A stretch of DNA of 64,000 nucleotides, from NCBI GenBank assembly GCA_029204225.1, contig CM055100.1, forward strand, positions 50,688,606-50,752,605, read 5' to 3'. The notes below the pieces were generated by a model. It searched no databases and had not been told where the DNA came from. It saw only the letters and a list, made by a program, of their open reading frames with translations. The stretch is from Diphasiastrum complanatum (taxonomy: Eukaryota; Streptophyta; Lycopodiopsida; Lycopodiales; Lycopodiaceae). Positions 33,371 through 43,933 of the stretch are shown piece by piece (position 1 is the stretch's first letter; each line of letters starts with the position of its first letter). The position numbers and the translations under genes were made by a program.

Positions 33371-34228
33371 ATGAGAGAGTCTCGAATTCCTACAGTGGAG
33401 TTGCATGGAAAGTCCACTTAACTGAACTAATTCACCTACCGAACATACAGCATTCAACAAATTCAACCAATGTGCGGAATTGAAATGAAAGGGAGAATCA
33501 GACACATGAGTAATAGTAGACACATTTGCATTCAAGATCATACATCATAAATTAACATGTGCGCAATGGCTACAAGATCATCTATTGATTTTTCTTTGAA
33601 TTCTTCAAGCACTGAATGTAGATCCACGCAGTGCGTTGGTGTGAGAGAAATACAGTTTCCTCACAAGTGGATGTCTCGCTTACTAGCGGACTTGTGGATC
33701 ACTATGGATCTTGATCACAGAACACATCTCGCACGCAGGCAGACTTCTTGTCTGTATTTCATCTTGATTGCTTACTAGCATCAGACTTCTTCATGTGTAT
33801 GTTTGTCAAGTATCATCCAGTAAGTATATAGTCGCACTATGTAACTTTAAGATTAGAGTGATTAAGCATCTACAACTAATCAGAAAATTACAAGAGTGGC
33901 AGATTAGCCATGACCTAGAATGTATCTGTTGACGTCATGCCATCAGATCAGATATCTGTACTTTTGGGTACTTCTATGACTTGTTGGTACTTTCAAGAGC
34001 GTGAGGGCAGAAAAGGTTTCACGACGTTTTTCGTGTCGCATCGTTGGTTTCATTTTTGTCGCTTGATTTTCTTGTGTTGGACAGCAAAAGATTCTCAAGT
34101 TCGTGAATCTTTCGTGTTCGTGTCTTCCCATCAGGTGTTCACGAAACTTTCGTGTTCGCGAACATCTTCGTCAGACAGAGGGCTGAAAGTTAGCAAAGCT
34201 TTGTAAAGAGAAACGTTTTGTTTCTTCA
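33371..34228 (-). repeat. Family B LTR
   Basis: This aligns along most of its length with the B1 and B2 LTRs, but its left end is diverged or lost. It has TTCGCGAA at 34155-34162, GACGTCATGCCATCAGATC near 33935 and ends TTTTGTTTCTTCA. The polypurine tract seen beside other B LTRs is absent, and no second LTR with body is attached. It may be a solo or truncated LTR. Confidence 0.75.
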
Positions 34229-34350
34229 TTTTCTACAACAAAGTGCTCACCATGATTAGATGCCGCATAGTTTTCTACAACAAAGTGCAACCATGATTAG
34301 ATGTCGCCTCGCTTTCTACAACAAAGTGCTCACCATGATTAGAGTAGCCA
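34229..34350. repeat. Three-copy 41-42 bp tandem repeat
   Basis: TTCTACAACAAAGTG starts at 34231, 34273 and 34314, each followed by ACCATGATTAGA. Confidence 0.85.
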
Positions 34351-34379
34351 CATCGCTTTGCCAAAGTTAATTTACCACT

Positions 34380-34505
34380 ACAGAGCCCCACACAATGATA
34401 TTGTATTTCAATAAAATGTGCCTATTGTAATGGACAAAACTACATAGCCCCACACAATGATATTGCATTTCAATGAAATGTGCCTATTGTAATGGACAAA
34501 ACTAC
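34380..34505. repeat. Two-copy 62-bp tandem repeat
   Basis: AGCCCCACACAATGATATTG starts at 34384 and 34446; the copies differ at few positions. Confidence 0.85.
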
Positions 34506-34799
34506 AATCGAAGCGGTGGCGCCATGAGTGGCAGCCCGACTAACCACTTAGAAAGAAGTGTTTTAGTTCTCATTTCATGAATCACTAAACATGTGTCTCA
34601 TTTGCTTATGGGATTATGTTTTGGCTACCCTAAGTCCATGGAATTATGTTTTTGAGTACCCTAAGTGCCATGTCTAATTGTTGAAATATGCTATTCCAGT
34701 GTGTTTCATGGAAAAACCGGCACATTCAAGCAACGTGGACATTCTTCACAAGGGCTGGCCATAATGCATGGGATTTTGGAAAAGCACGCATTGCCTCAA
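34506..34799. other. Unassigned sequence
   Basis: No gene is recognised. GGATTATGTTTT and GGAATTATGTTTT, each before a CTACCCTAAGT or GTACCCTAAGT stretch, form a small local repeat near 34610-34670. Confidence 0.4.
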
Positions 34800-35274
34800 C
34801 CACCACATCTACAACATAGATCAAAAGATGGCATTGTCATTTGCGAGCATCATCTCCCACTCGGCATGCATAAACATGACATCTTCAAAACTATGAACAC
34901 ACAACTTAAAGACATCGTGTATTCTTGAAATTTCAAGATCCACACTCTACAAGATGTGGAAACAAGACTTTGGACATGTCAAGGCTCCAACAAAAGGATG
35001 TCCAAATGCAAAACATGTGACGACCTTAAAAATGCAATAGAGACAACTCTTGATGCTAGGATGCGTGATCGGTATGTTGCATTGAGAGGTCGTCATCTAC
35101 ATCATGTTTTTGATTCCAGAAAATTGTATGCATATTGGAAAGAAGAGTCAAGATCATGTCCTGAGCAGTCTTTGTGTCTCATCATTGATGGAATGGATCA
35201 AAATACAACAACATTATCTCGTTTCAATAAGACTCCTCCCAGATTAGAGGACAATCGTGTTGAAAATGATGACT
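34800..35274 (+). pseudogene. DUF7869-like protein fragment
   Basis: Overlapping frames encode ICEHHLPLGMHKHDIFK, then SRSTLYKMWKQDFGHVKAP in another frame, and finally a clean run 34956-35274 with KCKTCDDLKNAIETTLDAR, RDRYVALRGRHLHHV, RKLYAYWKEE and LIIDGMDQNTTTL. A Cys-X2-Cys pair, a later His and the IIDGMDQ motif recall DUF7869-type proteins, often multicopy and possibly transposase-related. That assignment is from memory of the motif pattern and is tentative. A frameshift and a stop near 34928 break it, and the C-terminal half is lost where the B1 LTR begins. It probably is the target into which B1 inserted. Confidence 0.45.
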
Positions 35275-36337
35275 GATGAATTTGTCATATTCGCAAAACT
35301 TTTGCAAAGGCGAATCAAGCACGACTCTCTTTGTCTCGGATGGAGTTCAGATGCGATCACTGGACACTGCCAGCTGAATCACTCCTACAGTCCTCCAAAG
35401 TGTAGTCAGTCACTACTTATCTACATTCATAAAATTAATACAACATTCAACATAGTTTCAACCAAAGTGCGGAATTCAAAATGAATAAGAAGAAACTCAG
35501 ACACGTGATTAACAGCAGAAACATTTGCATTCAAGATCAGACACAACACAAATTGATATGTGCGCGAAGGCTACAATATCATCTATTGAATTCTTTTCTA
35601 TGATTCCTTAAGCACTACGTGCATATCCACGCAGTGCATTGGCGTGAGAGAAACACAGTTCTCTCATGAGTAATCGTCTCGCTTTACTAGCGGACAGTTG
35701 GATCTTCTGATCTTATACAGAATTGTCTTTGCACGCAGGCGGACAAGTATTCTATATTTTTCATCTTGATTGCTTACTAGCATCAAACTATTTCACTATT
35801 ACACTGTATGTGTATTCTGTTGATCTATATGTCAAGTATCATCCAGTAAGCATGGTCGCTCTATGCAAATCTAAGATTAGAGTGATTAAGCAACTAGTCA
35901 GGGAGTTACAAGAGTGGTAGATTAGCCACAACCTAAGAAGTATCTGCTGACATCATGCCATCAAATCAAATCTCTATACTTCTGGGTACTTGCGTGATCT
36001 TAGCTGGTACTCTTTGGAGCGTGAAGGCAAAACAGGTTTCGTTTTGCTCGTATGTCTTTCTCTCGTACTGGACCGCAAAGGAATCTCATTCATGGATCTT
36101 TCGTGTTCGTGAACCGTTCGTCTTTGTCTCCTTTGACTTTGGTGTTCGTGAATCATTTGTCTTCGTCTCCTTTGACTTTCATGTTTGTGAACCGTTCGTC
36201 TTCGTTTCCTTTGACTTTCGTGTTCGCAAAACTTTTCATGCTTCGTGTCTCCAGATCTTCGAGTTCGCGAATGTCTTCGTTAGGCTAAGGGCTGAAAGCT
36301 AGCAAGGCTTTGTAGCTAGAAACGTTTTGTTTCTTCA
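35275..36337 (-). repeat. B1 3' LTR (family B) with expanded U3 repeat
   Basis: About 1.06 kb, ending TTTTGTTTCTTCA before the polypurine tract GAGAGGGAGC (minus strand). It carries TTCGCGAA at 36264-36271. It is longer than B2's LTR partly because a 39-bp unit (GTGTTCGTGAACCGTTCG...) is present three times at 36103-36219, against once in B2. It belongs to the RT/RNase H body at 36338-37655. Confidence 0.8.
36103..36219. repeat. 39-bp tandem repeat, three copies, in B1 U3
   Basis: Units start GTGTTCGTGAACCG, GTGTTCGTGAATCA and ATGTTTGTGAACCG, each ending CTTTGACTTT. A fourth partial unit follows (GTGTTCGCAAAAC). The position upstream in U3 suggests an enhancer-like duplication. Confidence 0.8.
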
Positions 36338-37655
36338 GCTCCCTCTCAAAGCATGATAGCTTTACAATCCCGAGACTATTCCTTTGTCTCTCAAAGAGTC
36401 CTCTGTCCAGGGCTTTAGTGAAGATGTCATCAACCATGTCTTTCATTCCTATGAAGGTGGTCTGCATCATCTTTTTTTTCAATTAGATCCCTGATCAAGT
36501 GGTACTTGATTGCAATGTGCTTCATTCTGGAATGGAAATCGAGATCTTTCGTTAGGTGTATTGCAGAGGTGTTGTCCATCTGCAAGACCAGAGGCTCGTT
36601 CCTTGTTTCGCCCAATTTGTCCACGAACTGCCTTAGCCAAATTATTTTGTTGGCCATCTTTGCTGCTGCTATGTACTCTGCTTCGCAAGATGACTGGGCT
36701 ACAACAGTCTACTTCTTGCTAACCCAGAGAACTGTTGCTCCTGATGCAATGGTGCATCCTCCTGAGATGCTTTTACAATCGTCCTTGAGAGATGCCCAAC
36801 TAGCATCGCTGTAGGAAAGTATCTTGAAACCTGCACCATGACAATAACACAAGCCATAATCCCTCGTTAATTGAAGATATTGCAAAATTCGTTTTGCAAT
36901 CTTCCAATGTGTCGAGCCTGGATTCGTGCAGAATTGGCTCATCCTGAATATTGCATAAGCAATATCAGGACGTGTATTGTCAGCAAGGTACACCGGTGAT
37001 CCTATCAGCTTCCTGTAAGGTGTGAGCTGCATCTGTTCTCTCTCTTTCTCAGTCTTTGGACAGTCATCATTCGTCAGCACCATCCCTGCAAGCATTGGAG
37101 TGTTCGCTCCTTTGCAGTTCCGCATCCCAAATTCCTCTAGGAACTTCTGGGTGTATCTGGACTGGTGAAAGTATAACTTACCTCCCTCGTAGTTACTTTC
37201 AATTTGCAAGCCTAGGTAATACTTGGCTTCTCCCAGATTCACTATCTCGAAATGTTTCGAGATGTCTGTCTTCACCTCAGCAATTAGCTGCTCACTCCTG
37301 CAAAGTATCATAGTGTCATCCACATACACAGCCACAATGATGATGTGCCCAACTGTGACTCTGACATATACATTGGAATCAGCCAACAGAGGCTTGAATC
37401 CTAATGATTTCAGGGCTTGATCTTTCTTCTTGTACCATTGTCGGGCTGATTGTTTTAGACCGTAGATGCTTCTATGCATTCTGCATGCATAGTCAGGAAG
37501 TGAATTTGAGATACATCCTGGGGGTTGATCCATGTAGACCTCTTCGTCTAATTCGCCATGCAAGAAGGTTGTTTTCTCATCCACAATGTAGATCCTGAGG
37601 TCATAAGCTGCTGCATATGCAAATAATAGACGTAGGGACGAACGTTTGATGACAG
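36338..37655 (-). pseudogene. B1 element, RT C-terminal part and RNase H (family B)
   Basis: On the minus strand the sequence starts FSPVIKRSSLRLLFAYAAAY beside B2's LTR and runs through a frame 37584-36709 with TTFLHGELDEEVYMDQPPG, YGLKQSARQWY, VYVDDTMILC and GSPVYLADNTRPDIAYAIF. A stop before RNase H ATVLWVSKK is followed by shifted pieces with MANKIIWLRQFVDKLG and DIFTKALDRGLF. One frame break near 36700 and others near the end inactivate it. It begins exactly where the plus-strand B1 half at 3175-4257 ends, so it is taken as the other half of that element. Confidence 0.8.
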
Positions 37656-37660
37656 GAGAG
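37656..37660 (+). other. Target-site duplication of B2 (right partner)
   Basis: GAGAG on the plus strand, CTCTC in B2's orientation. The partner is CTCTT at 4253-4257, one C-to-T away, beside the other B2 LTR 33 kb distant. Confidence 0.7.
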
Positions 37661-38621
37661 TGAAGGAGAATCAGTCACGATTCTTGAAGGCAAATCCGAC
37701 ATGACTCTCTCTCTCCAGTTCGGATAGAGTTCAGATGCGATCGTTGGGCACTACCAATTGAATCGCTCCTACAGTCCTCCAAAGTGTAGTCAGATATTAC
37801 TGATCTACGTTCATACAATTAATATAGCATTCGACATAATTTCAATCAAAGTGCGGAATTCAAAAGAACAAGAAAACTCAGACATACGAAATAAGCAGCA
37901 TATGCATTCGCAATCAAGATCACACACAGCAAGAAAATAATCTATATTAATTTTCTCTGAATTTCTTCAAGCACTGCATGCGAATCCATGCAGTGCGTTG
38001 GCGTGAACGAAGCACGGTTCTCTCACGAGTAATAGTCTCGCTTCACTAGCGGACAATTGGATCTTCTAATCCTAGACACAAAGCTCTTCTCGCACGCAGG
38101 CGGAGTTGCTGTCTGTAATTCGTCTTGATTGCCTATTAGCACTAGACTTATGTGTATTACACACTGTGTATTCTATTTTGTTTTTATATATGTCACGTAT
38201 CATCCAGTAATCATGGTTGCTCTATGTAAACCTAAGATTAGAGTGATTAAGTATCTACGTCTAACCAGGGAATTACAAGAGTGGCAGATTACGACCTGGG
38301 AAGTATCTGCTGACGTCATGCCATCAGATCAAATTACTATACTTCTGGGTACTTGCGTGATCTTTGGTGGTACTCCTTGGAGCGTGAGCGTTAAACGGGT
38401 TTTGTTTACCTCGTCTGCCTTCTTCCATACTGGACTGCGAAGGAATCTCGTTCGTGGATCTTTTGTGTTCGTGAACCGTTCGTCTTCGTCTTCGTTGACT
38501 TTCGCGTTCGCGAAACTCTTCGAGTTTCGTGTCTCCAGATGTTCGAGTTCGCGAACATCTTTGTCAGGCGAAGGGCTGAAAGCTAGCAAGCCTTTGTAAT
38601 CAGAAACATTTTGTTTCTTCA
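37661..38621 (-). repeat. B2 3' LTR (family B)
   Basis: A 961-bp LTR, TGAAGGAGAATC...TTTCTTCA on the plus strand, with inverted TGAAG/CTTCA ends. TTCGCGAA occurs at 38507-38514 and 38548-38555. The polypurine tract GAGAGGGAGC (minus strand) lies at its right. It matches 4258-4576 plus 10407-10919 at about 92 percent by eye. Confidence 0.85.
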
Positions 38622-40930
38622 GCTCCCTCTCAAAGCATGATAGTTTTACGATCCCAAGACTACTCCTTTGCCTCTCAAAGAGTCATTTGTCCAGGGCCTT
38701 TGTGAAGATGTCAACAACTATGTCTTTCATTCCTATGAAGGTGGTCTACATCATCTTCTTTTCAATCAGATCCCTGATCAAGTGATACTTGATCGCAATG
38801 TGCTTCGTTCTAGAATGGAACACAGGATATTTTGTTAGGTGTATTGCAGAGGTGTTGTCCATCTGCAAAACCAGAGGCTCGTTCCTTGTTTTGTCCAATT
38901 CGTCCAGGAACTGCCTTAGCCAAATTATTTTGTTGGCCATCTTTGCTACTGCTACGTACTCTGCTTCACAGGATGACTGGGCTACAACGGTCTGCTTCTT
39001 GCTGACCCAGAGAACTACTGCTCCTGATGTGATGGTGCATCCTCCTGAGACGCTTTTACAATCGTCGTTGAGAGATGCCTATCTAACATCGCTGTAGGAA
39101 AGTATCCTGAAACCTGCACCACGACAATAACACAAGCCATAATCCCTCGTTGATTGAAGATATTGCAAAATTTGTTTTGCAATCTTCCAATGTGTCGAGC
39201 CTGGATTCGTGCAGAATTGGCTCATCCTGAATATTGCATGAGCAATATCAGGACTTGTGTTGTCTGCAAGGTACATCAGTAATCCTATCAACTTCTTGTA
39301 AGGTGTGAGCTGCATCTGTTCTCTCTTTGCCTCAGTCCTTGGACAGTCATCATTCGTTAGCACTATCCCTGCGAACATTGGAGTGTTCTCTCCTTTGCAG
39401 TTCAGAATCCAAAAGTCCTCTAGGATCTTCTGGGTGTATCTGGACTGGTGAAGGTATAACTTACCTTCCTTATAGTCCCTTTTAATTTGTAAGCCTAGGT
39501 AACACATGGCTTCTCCCAGATCCACTATCTTGAAATGTTTCAAGATGTCTGTCTTCACCTCAGCAATTAGGTGCTCACTCCTGCAAAGTATCAGAGTGTC
39601 ATCCACATATACAGCCACTATGATGATCTGCCCATCTGTAATTCTGACATACACATTGGAGTCAGCCAACAGAGGCTTGAATCCTAATGATTTTAGGGCT
39701 TGATCTTTCTTCTTGTACCATTGTTGGGCTGACTGCTTCAGACCGTAGATGCTTCTATGCATTCTGCATACATTGTCAGGAAGTGAATTCGAACAAATCC
39801 TGGGGGTTGATCCATGTAGACCTCTTCGTCTAATTTGCCATGTAAGAAGGCCGTCTTCTTGTCCACAATGTGGATCCTGAGGTCATAAACTGCTGCATAT
39901 GCAAATAACAAACGTAGGGACAAATATTTGATGACAGGAGAGAAGGTTTCAGAATAGTCAATACCGTATCTCTGAGAGAAACTCTTTGCTACTAGTCTTG
40001 TCTTGTATTTTGACACATTCTCGTCTGGTCTGCATTTGAGCTTGAAGACTCATTTGCATTTGACAGTCTTGCGCTTATGCGATAATGGCTGCAACATCCA
40101 CACCTGGTTCTTCCTCATGGATTCCATCTCTTCATTCATGGCTTGGATCCATCTGTCCTTTTCTGGACTTTCAATCGCCCCCTCGAATGTCTGCGGTTTG
40201 CCACTGAACCTATAGAATTCTTCTGATGTGGAAGTTGAACTTCCTGGCACATATCTTGCTAGTGCTCTTCGTGGTCTTGTTGACCTTCTGGGAGATCCTC
40301 CTGGAACAGCTCTGTCTTTGCCCTTGTCTGCTCTGCTCGGTCCGGAACCATCTTGGTTTACAGGAACTGTGGTGGCAGGTTGTCTCTCGAATCTTTCTTC
40401 ATCAGATTCGTCGCTCAAATGGGAGGCGACTCGAAAATCTTCATTTTCATGTTTGTCTGTCGCTCCCTCTATCACTGGCGGCAGGTCATAGTACTGTCTC
40501 TCCAAAACTTCATAGCTGACAGGATCTTCATTGGCCATAGTCCTGCTCTCGTCGAATTTGACATCCCTCACTGTTTTCACAGTGTTCGTGTCTGGCATGT
40601 AGATTCTGTAGTATGACAAATTATTGTCATAACCTACTAGAAATCCCTGCTCGGCTTTCTCATCAAGCTTCTTTCAAAGCTTATCATAAATATGTGCATA
40701 TGCTGCACATCCAAAGATTCTGACGTGAGACAAGTTGGGCTTTCTACCCCACCATAGCTCATGTTGTGTCGTGTGAGGAACACCATACTTGTCTGTCCTG
40801 TTCTGGATGTATGCGGCTGTAGCTACTGCTTCAGCCCATAGTGCCCTTAGAGCTTTCGAGTATGCCATCATGCATCTGGTTGCTTCCATTAGGGTCCTGT
40901 TCTTTCGTTCAACGACACCGTTGTGCTGTA
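38622..40930 (-). pseudogene. B2 integrase C-terminus, RT and RNase H (family B)
   Basis: Minus-strand pieces in normal order: RKNRTLMEATRCMMAYSKAL (40930-40674), integrase C-terminus and linker with TVKTVRDVKFDES (40619-40050), RT start SKYKTRLVAKSFSQRYG and ETFSPVIKYLSL (40016-39738), RT with YGLKQSAQQWY, VYVDDTLILC and NTSPDIAHAIF (39762-39079), RNase H with MANKIIWLRQFLDELDK (38940). Several frame breaks and a stop after SYSDVR inactivate it. The integrase is interrupted at 40931 by element Z and resumes at 46652. Confidence 0.85.
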
Positions 40931-40935
40931 GTGTG
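40931..40935 (+). other. Target-site duplication of element Z, left
   Basis: GTGTG, identical to 46647-46651. Confidence 0.9.
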
Positions 40936-41800
40936 TGTGAAATTTCAGAGAAATAAAGACCAAGAATGGATCTAGATCAGATCCTCAAGAGGTGTTGGAA
41001 GCTAGATTACATGGTCTACTAATCAACCAATGATTAGATCTAGAATTAGATCAATTTCCCATCAAAAATCTAGCAAGAACAACAAGCAAATGATTAAACT
41101 TGAGACCTACTGCCTTCACACGTGTGAAGAACAGTACCTGTACGGAATTACAGCAGAGAGTGAAGTACACAAGTGTTAGAAAGCAATAGAACCGTAAAAT
41201 CACAACACAAATATGAGAATACTCAAGATATGCCTCCAAAACCAAGATCTTGCCTCATTGATTTCTCAAAGTGGATCCATCATGGATTAAATACAAAAAT
41301 CATCATACTCTCTCTCTAAGACACTTCCAGCACGTGTGAGACAGGTCATAGTGCTTATCCATATCCACTTTGGCTAAGATTCCATTAATTTGCCACATCA
41401 TCATTGGTGGCTAGTGTTGACCTTCTAGATTCCTACAAATTAGGAGATAGGTCCTACAATCTAGGAGATTTGACTTTTGACATGTATGAAATCTATATAC
41501 AATGGATCTGAACTTTCTATATGATATTTCACACGTGGGAGACCACTCCTACCCATGTGATATAGCATTTTCTACCACTAGAATGGTGCCAAGTGTCATA
41601 ATACTACTAAACTAGTTTTTGGCCAATTTAGCCACTAGTTTCCAATTTAAATGATATGTACAACATTTATGATCTATCTAAATGACTTAGGCATAGATTT
41701 CACACGTGGGAACAGGCTCCACACATGTCTAATGATGATAGGTACAAGTCATTATGGTATTTACAAGATTTAACCAAGTTAGCTTTTGCCAATTTTAACA
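40936..41800 (-). repeat. Element Z 3' LTR
   Basis: TGTGAAATTTCAG...AATTTTAACA, 865 bp. It holds CACACGTGTG at 41117-41126 with CTGTACGG just after it, plus CACACGTGGG variants near 41530 and 41700. CTCCTCCTC follows. Confidence 0.95.
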
Positions 41801-41917
41801 CTCCTCCTCAAAACTAACTTGATACATCTATGGTACATCTATTTACAAAACTTAAGGCTGATCATTGCAGGTTCATAGGTGTGAAGATCAGCCAATGAGT
41901 TTGATGAAGATCCAAGA

Positions 41918-43756
41918 TCACCATATCCATGATAGTGCCTCCTTGATGTTGACTTCTTTGATGAACTTGAGAGCTTTGCACCACTTGATCACTTTTTCCA
42001 TTGATTTGTTCCATCCTTGAAACATATGGTTGATCCAAAAGCTCAAAAATAGCTGAAATTCCATGAGAAAATAAAGAGTCCTTCTTGACTCATAAGGATC
42101 ACAAAGATCCAACATCATGTTACCAAGATCTCGAGAATTTGGCTCATCAACATTGGCAAGACTATGCATGCTATAATAACCAAGAGTTCGCATCATATCT
42201 TCATGCTTGATTTCCATTCTAATCTCAGATCTAATGAGGCTAAATACTTTATTATGGAGATAAGTGTCCTTAGAGGATGATTCACTTACTCTCATAAAGA
42301 GTTTACAATTTGCCTCAATACATGAAAAAAGACAAATTTTCATACTATGAATGAGCAAATCACTCTTGCTCTTGCAAGATTCAAGAGCATACATTTGATG
42401 AAATAACCATTTGCTTTCTAATTGATCTAAAATCAATTTGAAATCATTAAGAACATCAACTATGTTCTCAAGAGAGACACCATACTCAACTAGTATTGCT
42501 TTACTCCAACTTTGAGTTGCAAAAGTCTCACCAAAGCAAATTGATTCACCAAATGACATATGAGAAGAAAGCATAAGATCTATACCACTTGAAATGTGCT
42601 CCTCTTTCCCTTGAAATGTGAGCCATATGAGCTCAACCATGTCTCTTGATATTCTTCTTGGAATCATAACTTGAGAAGGACTCTCCTCCTCAATCCTTGG
42701 CACACTTGAACCTTGAGATGACTCCTTAAGATCAACTTCTTGGTGCTCCTCCTTGATGAAAATCCGAGACCTCCATGTCTCATAATGATCACAATAAACA
42801 TGACCATACATTGTGCACTTTCTATGATCAACAATATTACTTATGCTAGAACCATAAGTCCAAAAATCACCACAACTTGACATGATTTTTCTAATATTGA
42901 AATCAAGAACTATTTCCATCTCAATAAGGCTAACTACTTGCTTATGGATATAAGTGTCCACTTTGGATGCTTCACTTATTCTCATAAGAAGTTTACAACT
43001 TGCCTTTAAAATTGAAAATTTACAACTTTCAACATTATGAATGAACACATCATTCATGATCTTATTGAAACCAAAAGAAAATACATCATGAAGACATTTC
43101 CATTTCCTTGTCTTTATACTCAATGTAAGTTTACAAGGAAAACATGCTTTGCTATCTATTAAGGCATCACACTCAACTAGTATTGCCTTAATCCACATTT
43201 GAGATACAAAAATCTCTTCAAAGCAAAATAGTTCTTCAAAAGATGTCATGAGAGCATAAATGGAACTATTTTCATTTTGTGATTGCTCCTCCTTAATTTT
43301 GCTTGGTTTCTCTTGGATCATAACAATAACTTTGAACTTATCCAAAGTTCCAAACAAAATGCTTTCCAAGAACATGAAATAAATCCAAGTGACATTCATG
43401 AAAGAAACATCTTTCTTTGCATCTTGAACCAAACAATGCACTTCCAAATGAAAAACTTCTAGAGGTTTGAAATGTGTGGTGATGGATTTTTGAAGACAAC
43501 TCTTGTAAGTCCTTGTGAGACTCCAAGCCTCATGCATCTTTCCACAAAGGAAACACATTTCCTTAGATTTGTCCTTCTTGCCTTTGCATTTTGCACTTGA
43601 ATCTCCATCCTTCACCTCGGCCCCCTTGCTTTGGTTCTCCTTGGATGGATTGGTCTTCATTTTGTAGCATCTTGAGACAAAATGATCTCTCTTGCCACAA
43701 AGGTTGCATTTAGGATCCTTACTTGCCTCCAATAGGTTGCCACCTATTGATGCCAT
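41918..43756 (-). CDS. Element Z protein: gag start and zinc knuckle fused to a duplicated module
   Basis: The frame is open from ATG 43933 (671 aa), but residue 60 (ATG 43756, MASIGGNLLEASKD) matches the gag start of other family A elements and is the likelier start (612 aa). Numbering from 43933: gag start 60-73 directly joined to zinc knuckle CNLCGKRDHFVSRC (76-89), so the gag body is missing. An incomplete second knuckle CFLCGKMH is at 127-134. Relics of integrase (PLEVFHLEVH, 157-166) and the linker lack catalytic residues. Residues about 212-400 and 442-630 are related copies: CKLLMRISE/CKLFMRVSE (313/543), DTYIHKQV/DTYLHNKV (326/556), CDHYETWR/CDPYESRR (381/611). It has no RT or RNase H. 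Function is unknown; RNA binding through the knuckle is plausible. Confidence 0.75.
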   Translation of the reverse strand: MASIGGNLLEASKDPKCNLCGKRDHFVSRCYKMKTNPSKENQSKGAEVKDGDSSAKCKGKKDKSKEMCFLCGKMHEAWSLTRTYKSCLQKSITTHFKPLEVFHLEVHCLVQDAKKDVSFMNVTWIYFMFLESILFGTLDKFKVIVMIQEKPSKIKEEQSQNENSSIYALMTSFEELFCFEEIFVSQMWIKAILVECDALIDSKACFPCKLTLSIKTRKWKCLHDVFSFGFNKIMNDVFIHNVESCKFSILKASCKLLMRISEASKVDTYIHKQVVSLIEMEIVLDFNIRKIMSSCGDFWTYGSSISNIVDHRKCTMYGHVYCDHYETWRSRIFIKEEHQEVDLKESSQGSSVPRIEEESPSQVMIPRRISRDMVELIWLTFQGKEEHISSGIDLMLSSHMSFGESICFGETFATQSWSKAILVEYGVSLENIVDVLNDFKLILDQLESKWLFHQMYALESCKSKSDLLIHSMKICLFSCIEANCKLFMRVSESSSKDTYLHNKVFSLIRSEIRMEIKHEDMMRTLGYYSMHSLANVDEPNSRDLGNMMLDLCDPYESRRTLYFLMEFQLFLSFWINHMFQGWNKSMEKVIKWCKALKFIKEVNIKEALSWIW

Positions 43757-43933
43757 GATGAGGAAGTAAAACTTTGTGATATGACTTTTCAAAATGTAAT
43801 TTGTGACTCTCAAGAAACTAGATTTGAACACATTCAACAATCTAGAAGGATCTACACAAGACAAATTTTGAATCATATCTCTTTTCAACCTAGTCAATTG
43901 GAAACTAATTTTTGCTTTGATCACTAAGACCAA

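Noticed and set aside
41051-41245. 64-residue frame present in both element Z LTRs
   Set aside because: Identical because the LTRs are identical; it spans promoter-like sequence and has no motif.
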